A stretch of 64,000 nucleotides of DNA, taken from NCBI GenBank assembly GCA_049653005.1, contig JBASFL010000028.1, positions 1-64,000 of the forward strand. The letters run 5' to 3'. Position numbers and translations under genes: made by a program. The notes beneath the pieces are model-generated. The model had not been told where the DNA came from and did no database searches. It saw nothing but the letters and a program-made list of their open reading frames with translations. Shown piece by piece: positions 34,095 through 41,789 of the stretch; positions within the stretch are counted from its first letter, which is position 1; each line of letters opens with the position of its first letter. Source of the stretch: UBA2334 sp049653005. GTDB lineage: Bacteria > Pseudomonadota > Gammaproteobacteria > Burkholderiales > Burkholderiaceae_C.

Positions 34095-34733
34095 TTAGGG
34101 CAAGGCTTTCAGCGCCTGTAGAACAACGTGGTCGTTCGGGTGCGTTACAAAGCTCGCCAGTTGGGTGCTGGGCACCAGACTCACACGCTGTGATTCCCAG
34201 CCCATGGCCGATGGGGTGCCGCCCACCCGCTTCGCCGTGTAGTAGCGCGTCACAGTAGTGCTACGGACCGAATCGCACAGGTAGCCGGTCAACTCCACTT
34301 TCAGGCCAGACTCTTCGAACCCTTCTTTAGTCGCAGTCGAGCGCAAACACAGCCCTGGGTCCTGCTTGCCTTTGGCGAAGGTGTTCACGTACCCAGCGAA
34401 GGCATTGCTCGGGGATACCACCCAGACTCGCCCGTCATCCTCCAGAACGACAACGCCGGACGCAGGGAATTTGCCCGGAACGCTCGGCATGGGCGGCTCT
34501 TCGAAGACATGGCACTGCTCAGCCAACTGCTTTTTCCACCCGTCAACGGTTGTCGGCGCATCTGTCCATTCTGCGAAGGCAACCCCGTTCAGGTTTTCGG
34601 GCATGGGCCCATCCGGGATGACTGAAGCGATTTGAGTAGGATCAGTCCAAGATGACAGTGCCGTTGGCTCGCTAGGCGCCTTCAAGGCAACCGGCTTGCC
34701 GTGTTCATCTTTGCGTGGGTGGTACGTTGTCAT
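34095..34733 (-). CDS. Nudix hydrolase-like protein
   Basis: A 212-residue protein with a Nudix-fold C-terminal half. The segment TATKEGFEESGLKVELTGYL matches the second half of the Nudix box (REUxEExGU, with Lys for Arg) and should bind the metal through Glu-Glu; the first half (G-x5-E) is weak, as in divergent members. The N-terminal 90 residues (DGKPVALK... EWTDAPTTVDGWKKQL) are unrecognised. Nudix enzymes cleave nucleoside diphosphates linked to another group; in defence operons they may act on NAD or nucleotide signals. Good ribosome site (GGGAGGATC). It is 25 bases after Mrr. Confidence 0.75.
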   Translation of the reverse strand: MTTYHPRKDEHGKPVALKAPSEPTALSSWTDPTQIASVIPDGPMPENLNGVAFAEWTDAPTTVDGWKKQLAEQCHVFEEPPMPSVPGKFPASGVVVLEDDGRVWVVSPSNAFAGYVNTFAKGKQDPGLCLRSTATKEGFEESGLKVELTGYLCDSVRSTTVTRYYTAKRVGGTPSAMGWESQRVSLVPSTQLASFVTHPNDHVVLQALKALP

Positions 34734-34758
34734 GATTGATCCTCCCAGGGAGCCGTTT

Positions 34759-35706
34759 TCAGGCTGCGGAGGGGAACTGCAGAGCTGGTTCTGACGCTTT
34801 GGGCCAGGATTTCTTGTATTGCTCGAAGAACGATGCCGTCACAGTGGGGTCCGGGTTGCTGACCACGCCGAGCTGCAGTTTCTCCAGCATCTTGATGAGT
34901 TCATCCAGAGGTACCAGGCGGATCGGGGTTTTGCCCAGCGCCATGCTTTCCTTCATGGCCTCGGCTGTGAAAGATGTCGTGGTGAAGATGATGCCGTGAT
35001 CGGTCTTGTGGTCCATCGAACCCCGAAAGTTGCGCACCTCAACCGAGCCCACCGTGGTGTCGCCGGTGTAACGCTTGCATTGCCAAGCCACCCGTATGGA
35101 AAGCAGACTTGCATCGTCCAGATACATCAGTCCCATCCCGTCGATGCCTTTGTCGCCTGACTTGCCAGTCACCGTGCTTTGTTCCAAGCCATTGGCCGTC
35201 ATGATGCCCGCACACAGGTGTTCAAAGCTCTGGTCTGACAGCGACCAGAGGATGTCCTTGAGTTGTACTTGCCAATTGACTGTCCCTTCCAGCTCTTGCT
35301 GCAAGTCGTCCCCATTGGGGGCGGGTAGGTCTGCTTGGTCTTTGCTCTTGCTGCCTTTGCTGGCTGTCTTGAAATAGATCTCTGCTGCCGTGGGCATGTC
35401 CAACGGGGATTCCCAACCTTCAGCGGTGAGCTTCCAGGTGCCGTGGCCTGCGGTCTTGGCTGGCTCCAAGAGGCCTGCATTGACCAGATACATGCGGGCC
35501 CAGTAAATGTCGTTCTGGTACTTTGGCACGCCGCTGGCCAGCATCTGGTCGTTGACCGGTTCACCGCCTTCGGAGATGGCTTGAACCACGGCAGACTTGA
35601 CTGCACCTGCCTTGGCCACGCCGTTCAACCCGCGAAGGGCGGTGAGGACGCGTGGAATGAATCGCACGACCTCCGGCAGGTTCTGAACATCACCGTTCTG
35701 GCTCAT
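34759..35706 (-). CDS. Mrr-family restriction endonuclease
   Basis: A 315-residue type IV-like restriction enzyme. The N-terminal half is a winged-helix region (VLTALRGLNGVAKAGAVKSA, then YWARMYLVNAGLLEPAK, typical of Mrr_N). The catalytic domain has LCAGIMTANGLEQSTVTGKS, the metal-binding Asp in GDKGIDGMGL and the Q-x-K of VAWQCKRYTGD. Mrr proteins cut modified or foreign DNA. ATG 35706 is chosen because it gives the standard Mrr start (MSQNGDVQNLPEVVRF); the longer frame would run through the control region. First gene of a four-gene operon, divergent from the XRE regulator. Confidence 0.9.
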   Translation of the reverse strand: MSQNGDVQNLPEVVRFIPRVLTALRGLNGVAKAGAVKSAVVQAISEGGEPVNDQMLASGVPKYQNDIYWARMYLVNAGLLEPAKTAGHGTWKLTAEGWESPLDMPTAAEIYFKTASKGSKSKDQADLPAPNGDDLQQELEGTVNWQVQLKDILWSLSDQSFEHLCAGIMTANGLEQSTVTGKSGDKGIDGMGLMYLDDASLLSIRVAWQCKRYTGDTTVGSVEVRNFRGSMDHKTDHGIIFTTTSFTAEAMKESMALGKTPIRLVPLDELIKMLEKLQLGVVSNPDPTVTASFFEQYKKSWPKASEPALQFPSAA

Positions 35707-35747
35707 ATCGCTTCCCGATTCATTTTTTGACTCGCCACAAGCGATCA

Positions 35748-35808
35748 GGCGGGCTCGTAGCCCGCCAGTCATGCTTGAAATTGCGTTAAGCGCAAATTGT
35801 AGTTTGCG
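35748..35808. promoter_or_regulatory. Operator region between Mrr operon and XRE regulator
   Basis: Three symmetric elements lie between the divergent start codons: GGCGGGCT-cgt-AGCCCGCC (35748-35766), TTGCG-ttaag-CGCAA (35781-35795) and the overlapping CGCAAA-ttgtag-TTTGCG (35791-35808). The last two share half-sites and look like paired operators for the XRE protein, which could then control both its own gene and the Mrr operon. Confidence 0.6.
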
Positions 35809-35860
35809 ATTGGCGCATGACGCTTTGCTCTGGAGGAGGGTGTTTTCCAGAATCCAAGGC

Positions 35861-36223
35861 ATGAACATTGGCAAAGTGATACGGGCACTTCGAACGGAGC
35901 GGGGTGACAGCCTTGAGAAGCTCGCGTTCGATGTCGGTATCGATGCCAGCAACCTGTCGAGGGTCGAGCGTGGCCTGCAGCAGCCCTCAGAAGAAATCCT
36001 CAAGGCCATCGCGGCCGCGTTGGAGTCGTCCGTTGCAGAGCTCTACGCGCTTGCTGAGGGGCGCACACTGACGGATGGTGCCTCCGCCTCTGAAGTGCAC
36101 CCAGATGATCTGGCCCGTGATGCCGTTCAGATGCGCCGGTATTTTCGGTCTTTGTCCCCCGAGTACCAAAAACTCGCGCTTGAGATTGTCAAGACGATGG
36201 TGCGAACCCAGGCCAAAAGCTGA
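35861..36223 (+). CDS. XRE-family regulator of the Mrr operon
   Basis: A 120-residue protein. Residues 1-63 are a Cro/C1-type HTH: VIRALRTERGDSLEKLAFDV followed by GIDASNLSRVERGLQQPSEE; the rest (DLARDAVQMRRYFRSLSPEY) is probably a helical dimerisation segment. The start at ATG 35861 gives the normal N-terminus. Divergent from Mrr over a shared control region, it is the likely autorepressor and switch of the operon, similar to controller proteins that keep nucleases in check. Confidence 0.88.
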   Translation: MNIGKVIRALRTERGDSLEKLAFDVGIDASNLSRVERGLQQPSEEILKAIAAALESSVAELYALAEGRTLTDGASASEVHPDDLARDAVQMRRYFRSLSPEYQKLALEIVKTMVRTQAKS

Positions 36224-37379
36224 ATTCAAGTGGTGCTGCGCCAGAGGGCTGGCGTGAATCAATAGGCGTTTAACCAGAGGGGCGAGACGACGACGATGAT
36301 CCCCATCGTCTTCGGTGCTACATCCTGACAGGTCAGGACCTCGCCGCCCTGGGGGCGTTGCGTTCGATTTCCAGACGCCCTGTATCGGGGGCCAGCCGTC
36401 CTCATCACCGTGTCGCAGTGTCTGTTCATCGCGGTCGCCGCAACAACGCCGCAAGCGCCGTCTCGCCACAGCGCTGGCTGGTTCTCTTCCACGCGGCCCC
36501 TGCTTTCGGCCCTTGCTGTCGTGTGGAGTACGCCCGGAGGTCGTGAAGACGGTAGGGGCCGACATCATCGACAAACCCGTTGCAAACAGTCAATTGAAGT
36601 TTGAGTGTGAGTTTGAAAAGATGCTCCCGATGATTTTGAAGCCAGTGACCTCGCGGCACTTAGGTGCTCGCTAGCGCTTTCTGTAGTTTTCTAGACCACA
36701 AAACTACAAACCGCAAAAAGATTTCACCCGCACGGTCAGCTCAAATGGGCGGTACCGCCGTAGCAGACACAAATCGGGGGTACAGACGGGGGTACAAATA
36801 GCAAAATATAAAACAAGTATTAAATGCTGACAGGGCTTTGAAGCAATCTTTCAATAGACCCCAGACCACAATGTGAAATCCCAACCCTTACCCGGTTGGG
36901 ATTTTTTTTGCCCGCTTCCTTCGTGTTGGCGCACCTCTGCGTTTTGGCGTCTTGAGTGCCGCTCTCAGGCAGTCGACATTCCAGCGAGCTTTTCACCGGT
37001 TTCTTTTCTTCTCTCTGTCGCACGCTTGACCTTTCAGGGCCGAGCCGTGGCTTGGCACTGGTTTGCGGGCCATCGCCCTGAAAATTTTCTATAAAACGGC
37101 CGCTGCGCTCCGCAAAACAAGTTGTCCCCGCTTCCCCTGAAAAAACCTGTGGATAAGTTGTGGGTGGCATTGGGGTGACAGGGCCAAACGACCGCCCAGC
37201 CTGGGGGGCGTCGGCTGTGCTGTTTTTTTGTGCAGCCGGGGGTTAACACCATCACCCGTCTGGTGCGCAACGCTGCAAGCACACATCCCTGGCGCCCAAA
37301 CTGACACCGTTGATTTGGCACGACGTTCCCCCATCTGGGGGATGGTGGGCGCACACAGACCCGCTAAGCTGAACCCCCA
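36224..37379. other. Long non-coding region at the right edge of the island
   Basis: No gene supported; the many frames look like chance. Items seen: GGGGGTACAGACGGGGGTAC at about 36777, resembling the G-rich tract before the integrase at 8288; a strong terminator at 36876-36909; a TTATCCACA-type DnaA-box (complement) at about 37145 in the context AAAAAACCTGTGGATAA; and a CCCCCATCTGGGGG hairpin near 37328. The G-rich tract hints that an element end lies here. Confidence 0.4.
36876..36909 (+). terminator. Strong Rho-independent terminator
   Basis: A perfect eleven-base stem AAATCCCAACC / GGTTGGGATTT with a CTTACCC loop, running into eight T residues. No gene ends nearby on this strand, so it may end a small RNA or mark the old end of a transcript disrupted by the island. 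Confidence 0.85.
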
Positions 37380-37679
37380 ATGAGCCCTTCCATGAACACA
37401 GCAACCAGCACCCACCCGACACCGCCACCCGCAGCGGGGCAGGGCGGGGGGCGAATGGCTCCCGCCAAACCCCGCAACTCTTGCCACCGCTGCGGTGCCA
37501 CGGCCTACAAAACATTGATTGCCCGGGATGACACCGGCGCAATGCGGCCCTCTGGCCAATACCAATGCGTGCAGTGCAAGCAGGTGTTCCGGGACGTGAA
37601 GGAGTGGCGTGACGGTGTTGACGCTGCCGTGGGCCTGCCTGACGCGGGCCCATCCCCAGCCCCTGGTTTGGTCAACTGA
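37380..37679 (+). CDS. Small zinc-ribbon protein
   Basis: A 99-residue protein. CHRCGATAYKTLIARDDTGA followed by MRPSGQYQCVQCKQVF is a two-Cys-x-x-Cys zinc ribbon (about residues 35-71), with flexible Pro/Ala/Gly-rich ends. This kind of single-ribbon protein is common in Burkholderiales and has no assigned function. The gene converges on the oxidase gene to the right. Confidence 0.75.
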   Translation: MSPSMNTATSTHPTPPPAAGQGGGRMAPAKPRNSCHRCGATAYKTLIARDDTGAMRPSGQYQCVQCKQVFRDVKEWRDGVDAAVGLPDAGPSPAPGLVN

Positions 37680-37725
37680 CGTTTGACGAGCCAGACCTTG
37701 GTTTGAGAGAAACGCTTTGGGCGTT

Positions 37726-39153
37726 TCAGCGCACCACACACCCCGGATTCAAGGTGCGCTGCGGGTCCAGCGCGAGTTTGATGCGGGCCATCAGGTCCAG
37801 CGCCACCGCTGATTTGTAGTGGGGCAATGTGTCCACCTTCAGGCCACCGATGCCGTGTTCCGCACTGATCGAACCCTCGAACCGGGCCACCGCGTCGTAC
37901 ACCAGCGTGTTCACCTCGTGTTCGCGCTCATGCAGGAAGGTGGCGGCGCTTTCGCCCTCGGGGGCTTGCACGTTGAAGTGCAGGTTGCCGTCGCCCAGGT
38001 GGCCGAAGTTGACGATGCGCACGCCGGGAATGGCCGCTTCCAATGCCTGGCTGGCCTCGGCCACAAAGGCCGGAATGCGCGAGGCTTGCACCGAAATGTC
38101 GTGCTTGATGTTCAGCCCTTCTTCGGTTTGTGCCAGGGGAATGCTTTCGCGCACGTGCCACAGCGCATGGGCCTGGGCCAGGCTTTCGGCCACCACGGCG
38201 TCGGTCACCAGGGCTTGGTCGAGGGCGGCTTCCAGCAGGGCTTCGAACTGGGCGCGGGCGTGGGCCTCGCTTTCGTGGTCGCTGTTTTCCAGCAACACGC
38301 AGTAGGGCGTGTCTTGCCACAGGGGCACCCGCTGCTGGCTGAAGTGTTTGGCCACCAGGCTGAGGGCAAACTGGCCCATCACCTCAAACCCCGTCAAGCC
38401 TGCGCCCAGGTGTTGGTGTGCCAGGCCCAGCAGCGCCACGGCAGCTTCCAGGCTGGGCACGGCCGCCCAGGCGGTGAGTTGTGCGGCGGGTTTGGGGTAG
38501 AGCTTCAGGGTGGCCGCGGTGATGATGCCCAGCGTGCCCTCGCTGCCCACAAACAGGTGGCGCAGGTCGTAGCCGGTGTTGTCTTTGCGCAGGCCGCTCA
38601 GGCCGTGCCACACCTCGCCTTGGGGCGTGACCACTTCCAGGCCCAGGCACAGGTCGCGCGCGTTGCCGTAGCGCACCACCTGTGTGCCCCCAGCGTTGGT
38701 GGCCAGGTTGCCGCCGATGGTGCAACTGCCCTCGGCCGCCAGGCTCAAGGGGAACAGAAAACCGGCACGGTCTGCCGCTTCCTGCACGGTTTGCAGCACA
38801 CAACCGGCTTCGGCAGTCAGGGTGAGGTTGGCGGGGTCAATGGCGCGGATGGCCGCCAGGCGTTGCAGGCTCAGCACCACCTGGGTGCCGCTGGTGTCGG
38901 GCACGCTGCCCACCACCAGGCCGGTGTTGCCACCCTGGGGCACGATGCTCACGCCCGCGGCCGCGCAGGCCTTCACCACCGCCGCCACTTCGGCCGTGCT
39001 GCCGGGGCGCACCACGGCCAGTGAACGGCCCTGCTGGCGTTTGCGCCAGTCGTGTTCCCAGGCCGACAGGTCGGTGGCGGGGTCGTCGTGTGTCAACACA
39101 TTGGCGGCGCCCACGGCTTGGGTCAACGCTGAAAGCAGGGCGGTGAAAGGCAT
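37726..39153 (-). CDS. FAD-binding oxidoreductase (GlcD/D-lactate dehydrogenase type)
   Basis: A 475-residue flavoenzyme of the VAO/PCMH family. The FAD-binding domain shows VRPGSTAEVAAVVKACAAAG, VPQGGNTGLVVGSVP and the stretch ending CTIGGNLATNAGGTQVVRYG. The C-terminal domain has HLGDGNLHFN and the closing SISAEHGIGGLKVDTL...KLALDPQRTLNPG. It should oxidise a 2-hydroxy acid such as D-lactate, D-2-hydroxyglutarate or glycolate. The ATG chosen gives the family N-terminus; the frame upstream of it runs through the dispersed repeat and is not real. The gene probably forms a unit with DUF2069 upstream. Confidence 0.9.
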   Translation of the reverse strand: MPFTALLSALTQAVGAANVLTHDDPATDLSAWEHDWRKRQQGRSLAVVRPGSTAEVAAVVKACAAAGVSIVPQGGNTGLVVGSVPDTSGTQVVLSLQRLAAIRAIDPANLTLTAEAGCVLQTVQEAADRAGFLFPLSLAAEGSCTIGGNLATNAGGTQVVRYGNARDLCLGLEVVTPQGEVWHGLSGLRKDNTGYDLRHLFVGSEGTLGIITAATLKLYPKPAAQLTAWAAVPSLEAAVALLGLAHQHLGAGLTGFEVMGQFALSLVAKHFSQQRVPLWQDTPYCVLLENSDHESEAHARAQFEALLEAALDQALVTDAVVAESLAQAHALWHVRESIPLAQTEEGLNIKHDISVQASRIPAFVAEASQALEAAIPGVRIVNFGHLGDGNLHFNVQAPEGESAATFLHEREHEVNTLVYDAVARFEGSISAEHGIGGLKVDTLPHYKSAVALDLMARIKLALDPQRTLNPGCVVR

Positions 39154-39205
39154 ATTTGTATAGCTTGAAAATGAATACAGACAAGCGCTGGGTGCCTGAA
39201 AAGCT
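39151..39205 (-). repeat. Comamonadaceae-type dispersed repeat, copy A
   Basis: Contains ATAGCTTGAAAATGAATACA and CAAGCGCTGGGTGCC, related to the other copies at 48452, 52866 and (weaker) 50403 and 60121. It lies exactly between two leftward genes and touches the start codon of the FAD oxidoreductase. Confidence 0.55.
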
Positions 39206-39634
39206 TTAAATTTGGGTGGGTGCTGACGCTTGGGCCTGTGCCCGGCCGTGTGCCAGCCGCAGCCGCACATGGGCGGCGCAGGCGGCAAACAGCGCCAGGC
39301 ACAGTGCAATTTCAACACCGGCCAGCCAGTTGCCGGGAGCTGCGTCGCTCCAGGCGCGCACCACGCCTTCGGTGAAGTACACCCACACCAGCAGGCTGAG
39401 CCAGCGGTAGGTGTACATGCGGTGCTTCAGCAGCCCTGCCAGCGGAATGCACAGGGGCAGCACCTTCAGCACCAGCCAGCTGCCACCCGGGCGCAGTGGC
39501 GCCAGCCACAGCTCCCAGGCCAGGCCCAGCACGATCAGGCCCAGCAAGCTGCCCACGGCCACGCCGCGTGTCCAGGCCACGCTGGTGGGGGCGTTGTGTG
39601 AAACGGTCGGGTCGGGTGCGGTGGCTGGGTTCAT
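39206..39634 (-). CDS. DUF2069 inner-membrane protein
   Basis: A 142-residue protein with four predicted membrane segments: VAVGSLLGLIVLGLAWELWL, LVLKVLPLCIPLAGLL, WLSLLVWVYFTEGVVRA and VEIALCLALFAACAAHVRL. The order and the motif LPLxIPLxGLLxxRxYTYRWLSLLVWxYFTEGxxRAxS are diagnostic of DUF2069. Function unknown. The chosen ATG gives the usual length; the overlapping longer frame would begin inside the divergent YihY gene. Confidence 0.88.
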   Translation of the reverse strand: MNPATAPDPTVSHNAPTSVAWTRGVAVGSLLGLIVLGLAWELWLAPLRPGGSWLVLKVLPLCIPLAGLLKHRMYTYRWLSLLVWVYFTEGVVRAWSDAAPGNWLAGVEIALCLALFAACAAHVRLRLAHGRAQAQASAPTQI

Positions 39635-39707
39635 GGGGGCGGGTGGTGGCGGTGTGAGCGTGGGGTGCGAGAGCGCGGTGCCTGGGGGCGGGTGGCATGA
39701 TAGTGGC

Positions 39708-40940
39708 ATGACCCTTGTGAGCCGACTTGAAGGCCAACTGCGCCAGTTTTTGAACGAAGCCTGGCAGTTTCCCTGGAAAACCACTGCCCTGACGTTGCGC
39801 GAGCGTTTTCGCGAAGACCGCTTGGGCGTGACCGCCAGCAGCCTCACTTTCACCACCATCATTTCCCTGGTGCCGCTGTTCACCGTGGTGTTGGCCGTGT
39901 TCAGTGCGTTTCCCATGTTTGGGCGCATGCAGGCGGGGCTGCAAAAGTGGCTGGTGGAAAGCCTGATTCCCGAGGCCATTGCCCGCCAGGTGCTGACTTA
40001 CCTCAACCAGTTTGCGGCGAAGGCCGGGCAAATCGGCTGGACGGGTGCGGTCATCTTGCTGGTGACCGCCTTGGCTCTGGTGCTGACCATCGACCGCAAG
40101 CTCAACGACATCTGGCGCGTGCGCCGCCCCCGTCCGCTGGCCCAGCGGGTGCTGGTGTACTGGGCGGTGCTGACGTTGGGACCGTTGTTGCTGGGGGCCA
40201 GCCTCAGCATGACCTCGTATGCCGTGTCAGCCAACCGGGGGCTGGTGGGCGCTTTGCCCGGTGGCGTGCGCTTTGTGCTGGACATGCTGGAGGTGGTGCT
40301 GGTCACCGGCGGCATCACGCTGCTCTACCGCTTTGTGCCCCACACCCGCGTGGACTGGAAGCACGCCCTGCTGGGCGCGGTGTTTGTGGCCCTGGGGCTG
40401 GAAGCGGCCAAGCGCCTGCTGGGCTGGTACGTGGGCGCCGTGCCCACCTACGCCACGGTGTACGGGGCGTTTGCCACCGTGCCCATTTTGCTGATCTGGA
40501 TTTATTTGCTGTGGGTCATCGTGCTGCTGGGCGCGGTGGTGACGGCGTATTTGCCCAGCCTGCTGGGCGGCATTGCGCGCCGGGGGGGCACGCCCGGTTG
40601 GTCGTTTCAGTTGGCGCTGGAACTGTTGTCGGCCTTGGCGGCGCAGCGCGCGCAGCCCGAGGGGCACGGGCTGTCGCTGTCCGACCTGTCACGGCACCTG
40701 CGCGTGGACGACCTGCAACTGGAAGAGCCGCTGGAAACCCTGCTGGCGCTGGACTGGGTGGGCAAGCTGGACGAAGAGCAGCAGCGCTACGTGTTGCTGG
40801 CCGACCCCAAACAAACCCCGCTGGGGCCTTTGGTCGAGCGGTTGATGTTGCCCTGGGGCAGCACCACCCGCCAGGTGTGGCAACACGGTGCCTTCAAAGA
40901 CACCGTGCTGGCCCAGGTGTTGCCCGATTGGGAAGCTTGA
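39708..40940 (+). CDS. YihY/BrkB-family inner-membrane protein
   Basis: A 410-residue protein of the YihY family (once called ribonuclease BN). About six membrane spans: SLTFTTIISLVPLFTVVLAV is the diagnostic first helix, followed by spans near GAVILLVTALALVLTI, VYWAVLTLGPLLLGASLSMT, VLVTGGITLLYRFV, HALLGAVFVALGLEAAKRLL and TVPILLIWIYLLWVIVLLGA. The C-terminal 120 residues form a cytosolic winged-helix-like domain (LSDLSRHLRVDDLQLEEPLE). Function unknown, with a suggested link to envelope transport. Divergent from DUF2069. Confidence 0.9.
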   Translation: MTLVSRLEGQLRQFLNEAWQFPWKTTALTLRERFREDRLGVTASSLTFTTIISLVPLFTVVLAVFSAFPMFGRMQAGLQKWLVESLIPEAIARQVLTYLNQFAAKAGQIGWTGAVILLVTALALVLTIDRKLNDIWRVRRPRPLAQRVLVYWAVLTLGPLLLGASLSMTSYAVSANRGLVGALPGGVRFVLDMLEVVLVTGGITLLYRFVPHTRVDWKHALLGAVFVALGLEAAKRLLGWYVGAVPTYATVYGAFATVPILLIWIYLLWVIVLLGAVVTAYLPSLLGGIARRGGTPGWSFQLALELLSALAAQRAQPEGHGLSLSDLSRHLRVDDLQLEEPLETLLALDWVGKLDEEQQRYVLLADPKQTPLGPLVERLMLPWGSTTRQVWQHGAFKDTVLAQVLPDWEA

Positions 40941-40961
40941 CCGGGCGGTCTGCTGCCCGCC

Positions 40962-41789
40962 CTAGGTGCTGGCCAACAAAAAGCCGCGCAGCGCCGCCAG
41001 GGTTTCTTCCGGCGCCTCGCTCATTTGGTGGTGGCCGCAGGGCACGTTGACCACTTGCACCGTTTTGCCAGCGGCTTTGGCCACCCCAATCAGGCCTTGC
41101 GCGGCTTTGGGCGGGGTCATTTGGTCTTGCGCGCCCAGCACAAACAGCACAGGGCAGGTGATGTGGGCCATGGCGGTTTCGCCGCTGGCGTAACTGTCGC
41201 AAGCCACAAACCCCCGGTGGAACACGTTGACTTGTGTGTTGCTGGCCAGCACGCGTTTGCCCAGCGCCATGCCCGCGCCAAACACCCAGGTGCCCGGCCC
41301 CAAGGCCGAAGGCACGGGGGCCAACGTGCTGCGCGAAAACACGTTCACCATGGCCAAGGCTTTCATGGGTTGGTGCAGCGACGCGTCAACCAGCGCGGGC
41401 GACACCTTCATGGGAAACGCCGTGCCGACCAACACGAGGTGGCTGACGCGTTCGCCCAGCCGTGCCGCCGCTTCCAGCGCAATCAACGAACCCCAGCTGT
41501 GCCCGATAAGTGCCGCCTGTTTGAGCGCAAGCGCGTCCAGCAGCGCTGCAATGGCGTCGGCGGCCTGTTCCACACTGGCCGGTGCCTCACCCCCGCTGCG
41601 GCCGTGGCCGGGCAGGTCGATGGCCAGCACGTTCCAACCGTGATGGGCCAGGGCGCGGGTTTGCAAAATCCAAACGCTGTGGTCGTTCAGCACGCCGTGG
41701 ATGAACACGGCGGTGGGCTGCGCGGGGTTGAACGGCTTGCCGCCCGTGTAGGCGTAGAGCGTGTGGCCATTGAGGGCGATGTCCATCAT
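40962..41789 (-). CDS. Alpha/beta hydrolase
   Basis: A 275-residue serine hydrolase. The nucleophile elbow is GHSWGS (Ser95 or so), the oxyanion motif FIHGVLNDHSVW is near the N-terminus, the acid is in LVLGAQDQMTPP and the histidine in VPCGHHQMSEAPEE. Substrate unknown; the family includes esterases and C-C hydrolases. Its ATG overlaps the stop of the sulfhydrylase gene (ATGA), so both are made from one message, which may hint at a role in ester or thioester metabolism. Confidence 0.9.
   Translation of the reverse strand: MMDIALNGHTLYAYTGGKPFNPAQPTAVFIHGVLNDHSVWILQTRALAHHGWNVLAIDLPGHGRSGGEAPASVEQAADAIAALLDALALKQAALIGHSWGSLIALEAAARLGERVSHLVLVGTAFPMKVSPALVDASLHQPMKALAMVNVFSRSTLAPVPSALGPGTWVFGAGMALGKRVLASNTQVNVFHRGFVACDSYASGETAMAHITCPVLFVLGAQDQMTPPKAAQGLIGVAKAAGKTVQVVNVPCGHHQMSEAPEETLAALRGFLLAST

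Noticed and set aside
36315..36674. Several 60-195 codon frames right of the XRE gene
   Set aside because: They overlap one another on both strands, lack ribosome sites and show arginine/proline-rich chance composition.
37819..39024. 401-residue rightward ORF over the FAD oxidase
   Set aside because: Composition rich in His, Gly and Gln is typical of an antisense shadow of high-GC genes; the oxidase motifs are on the other strand.
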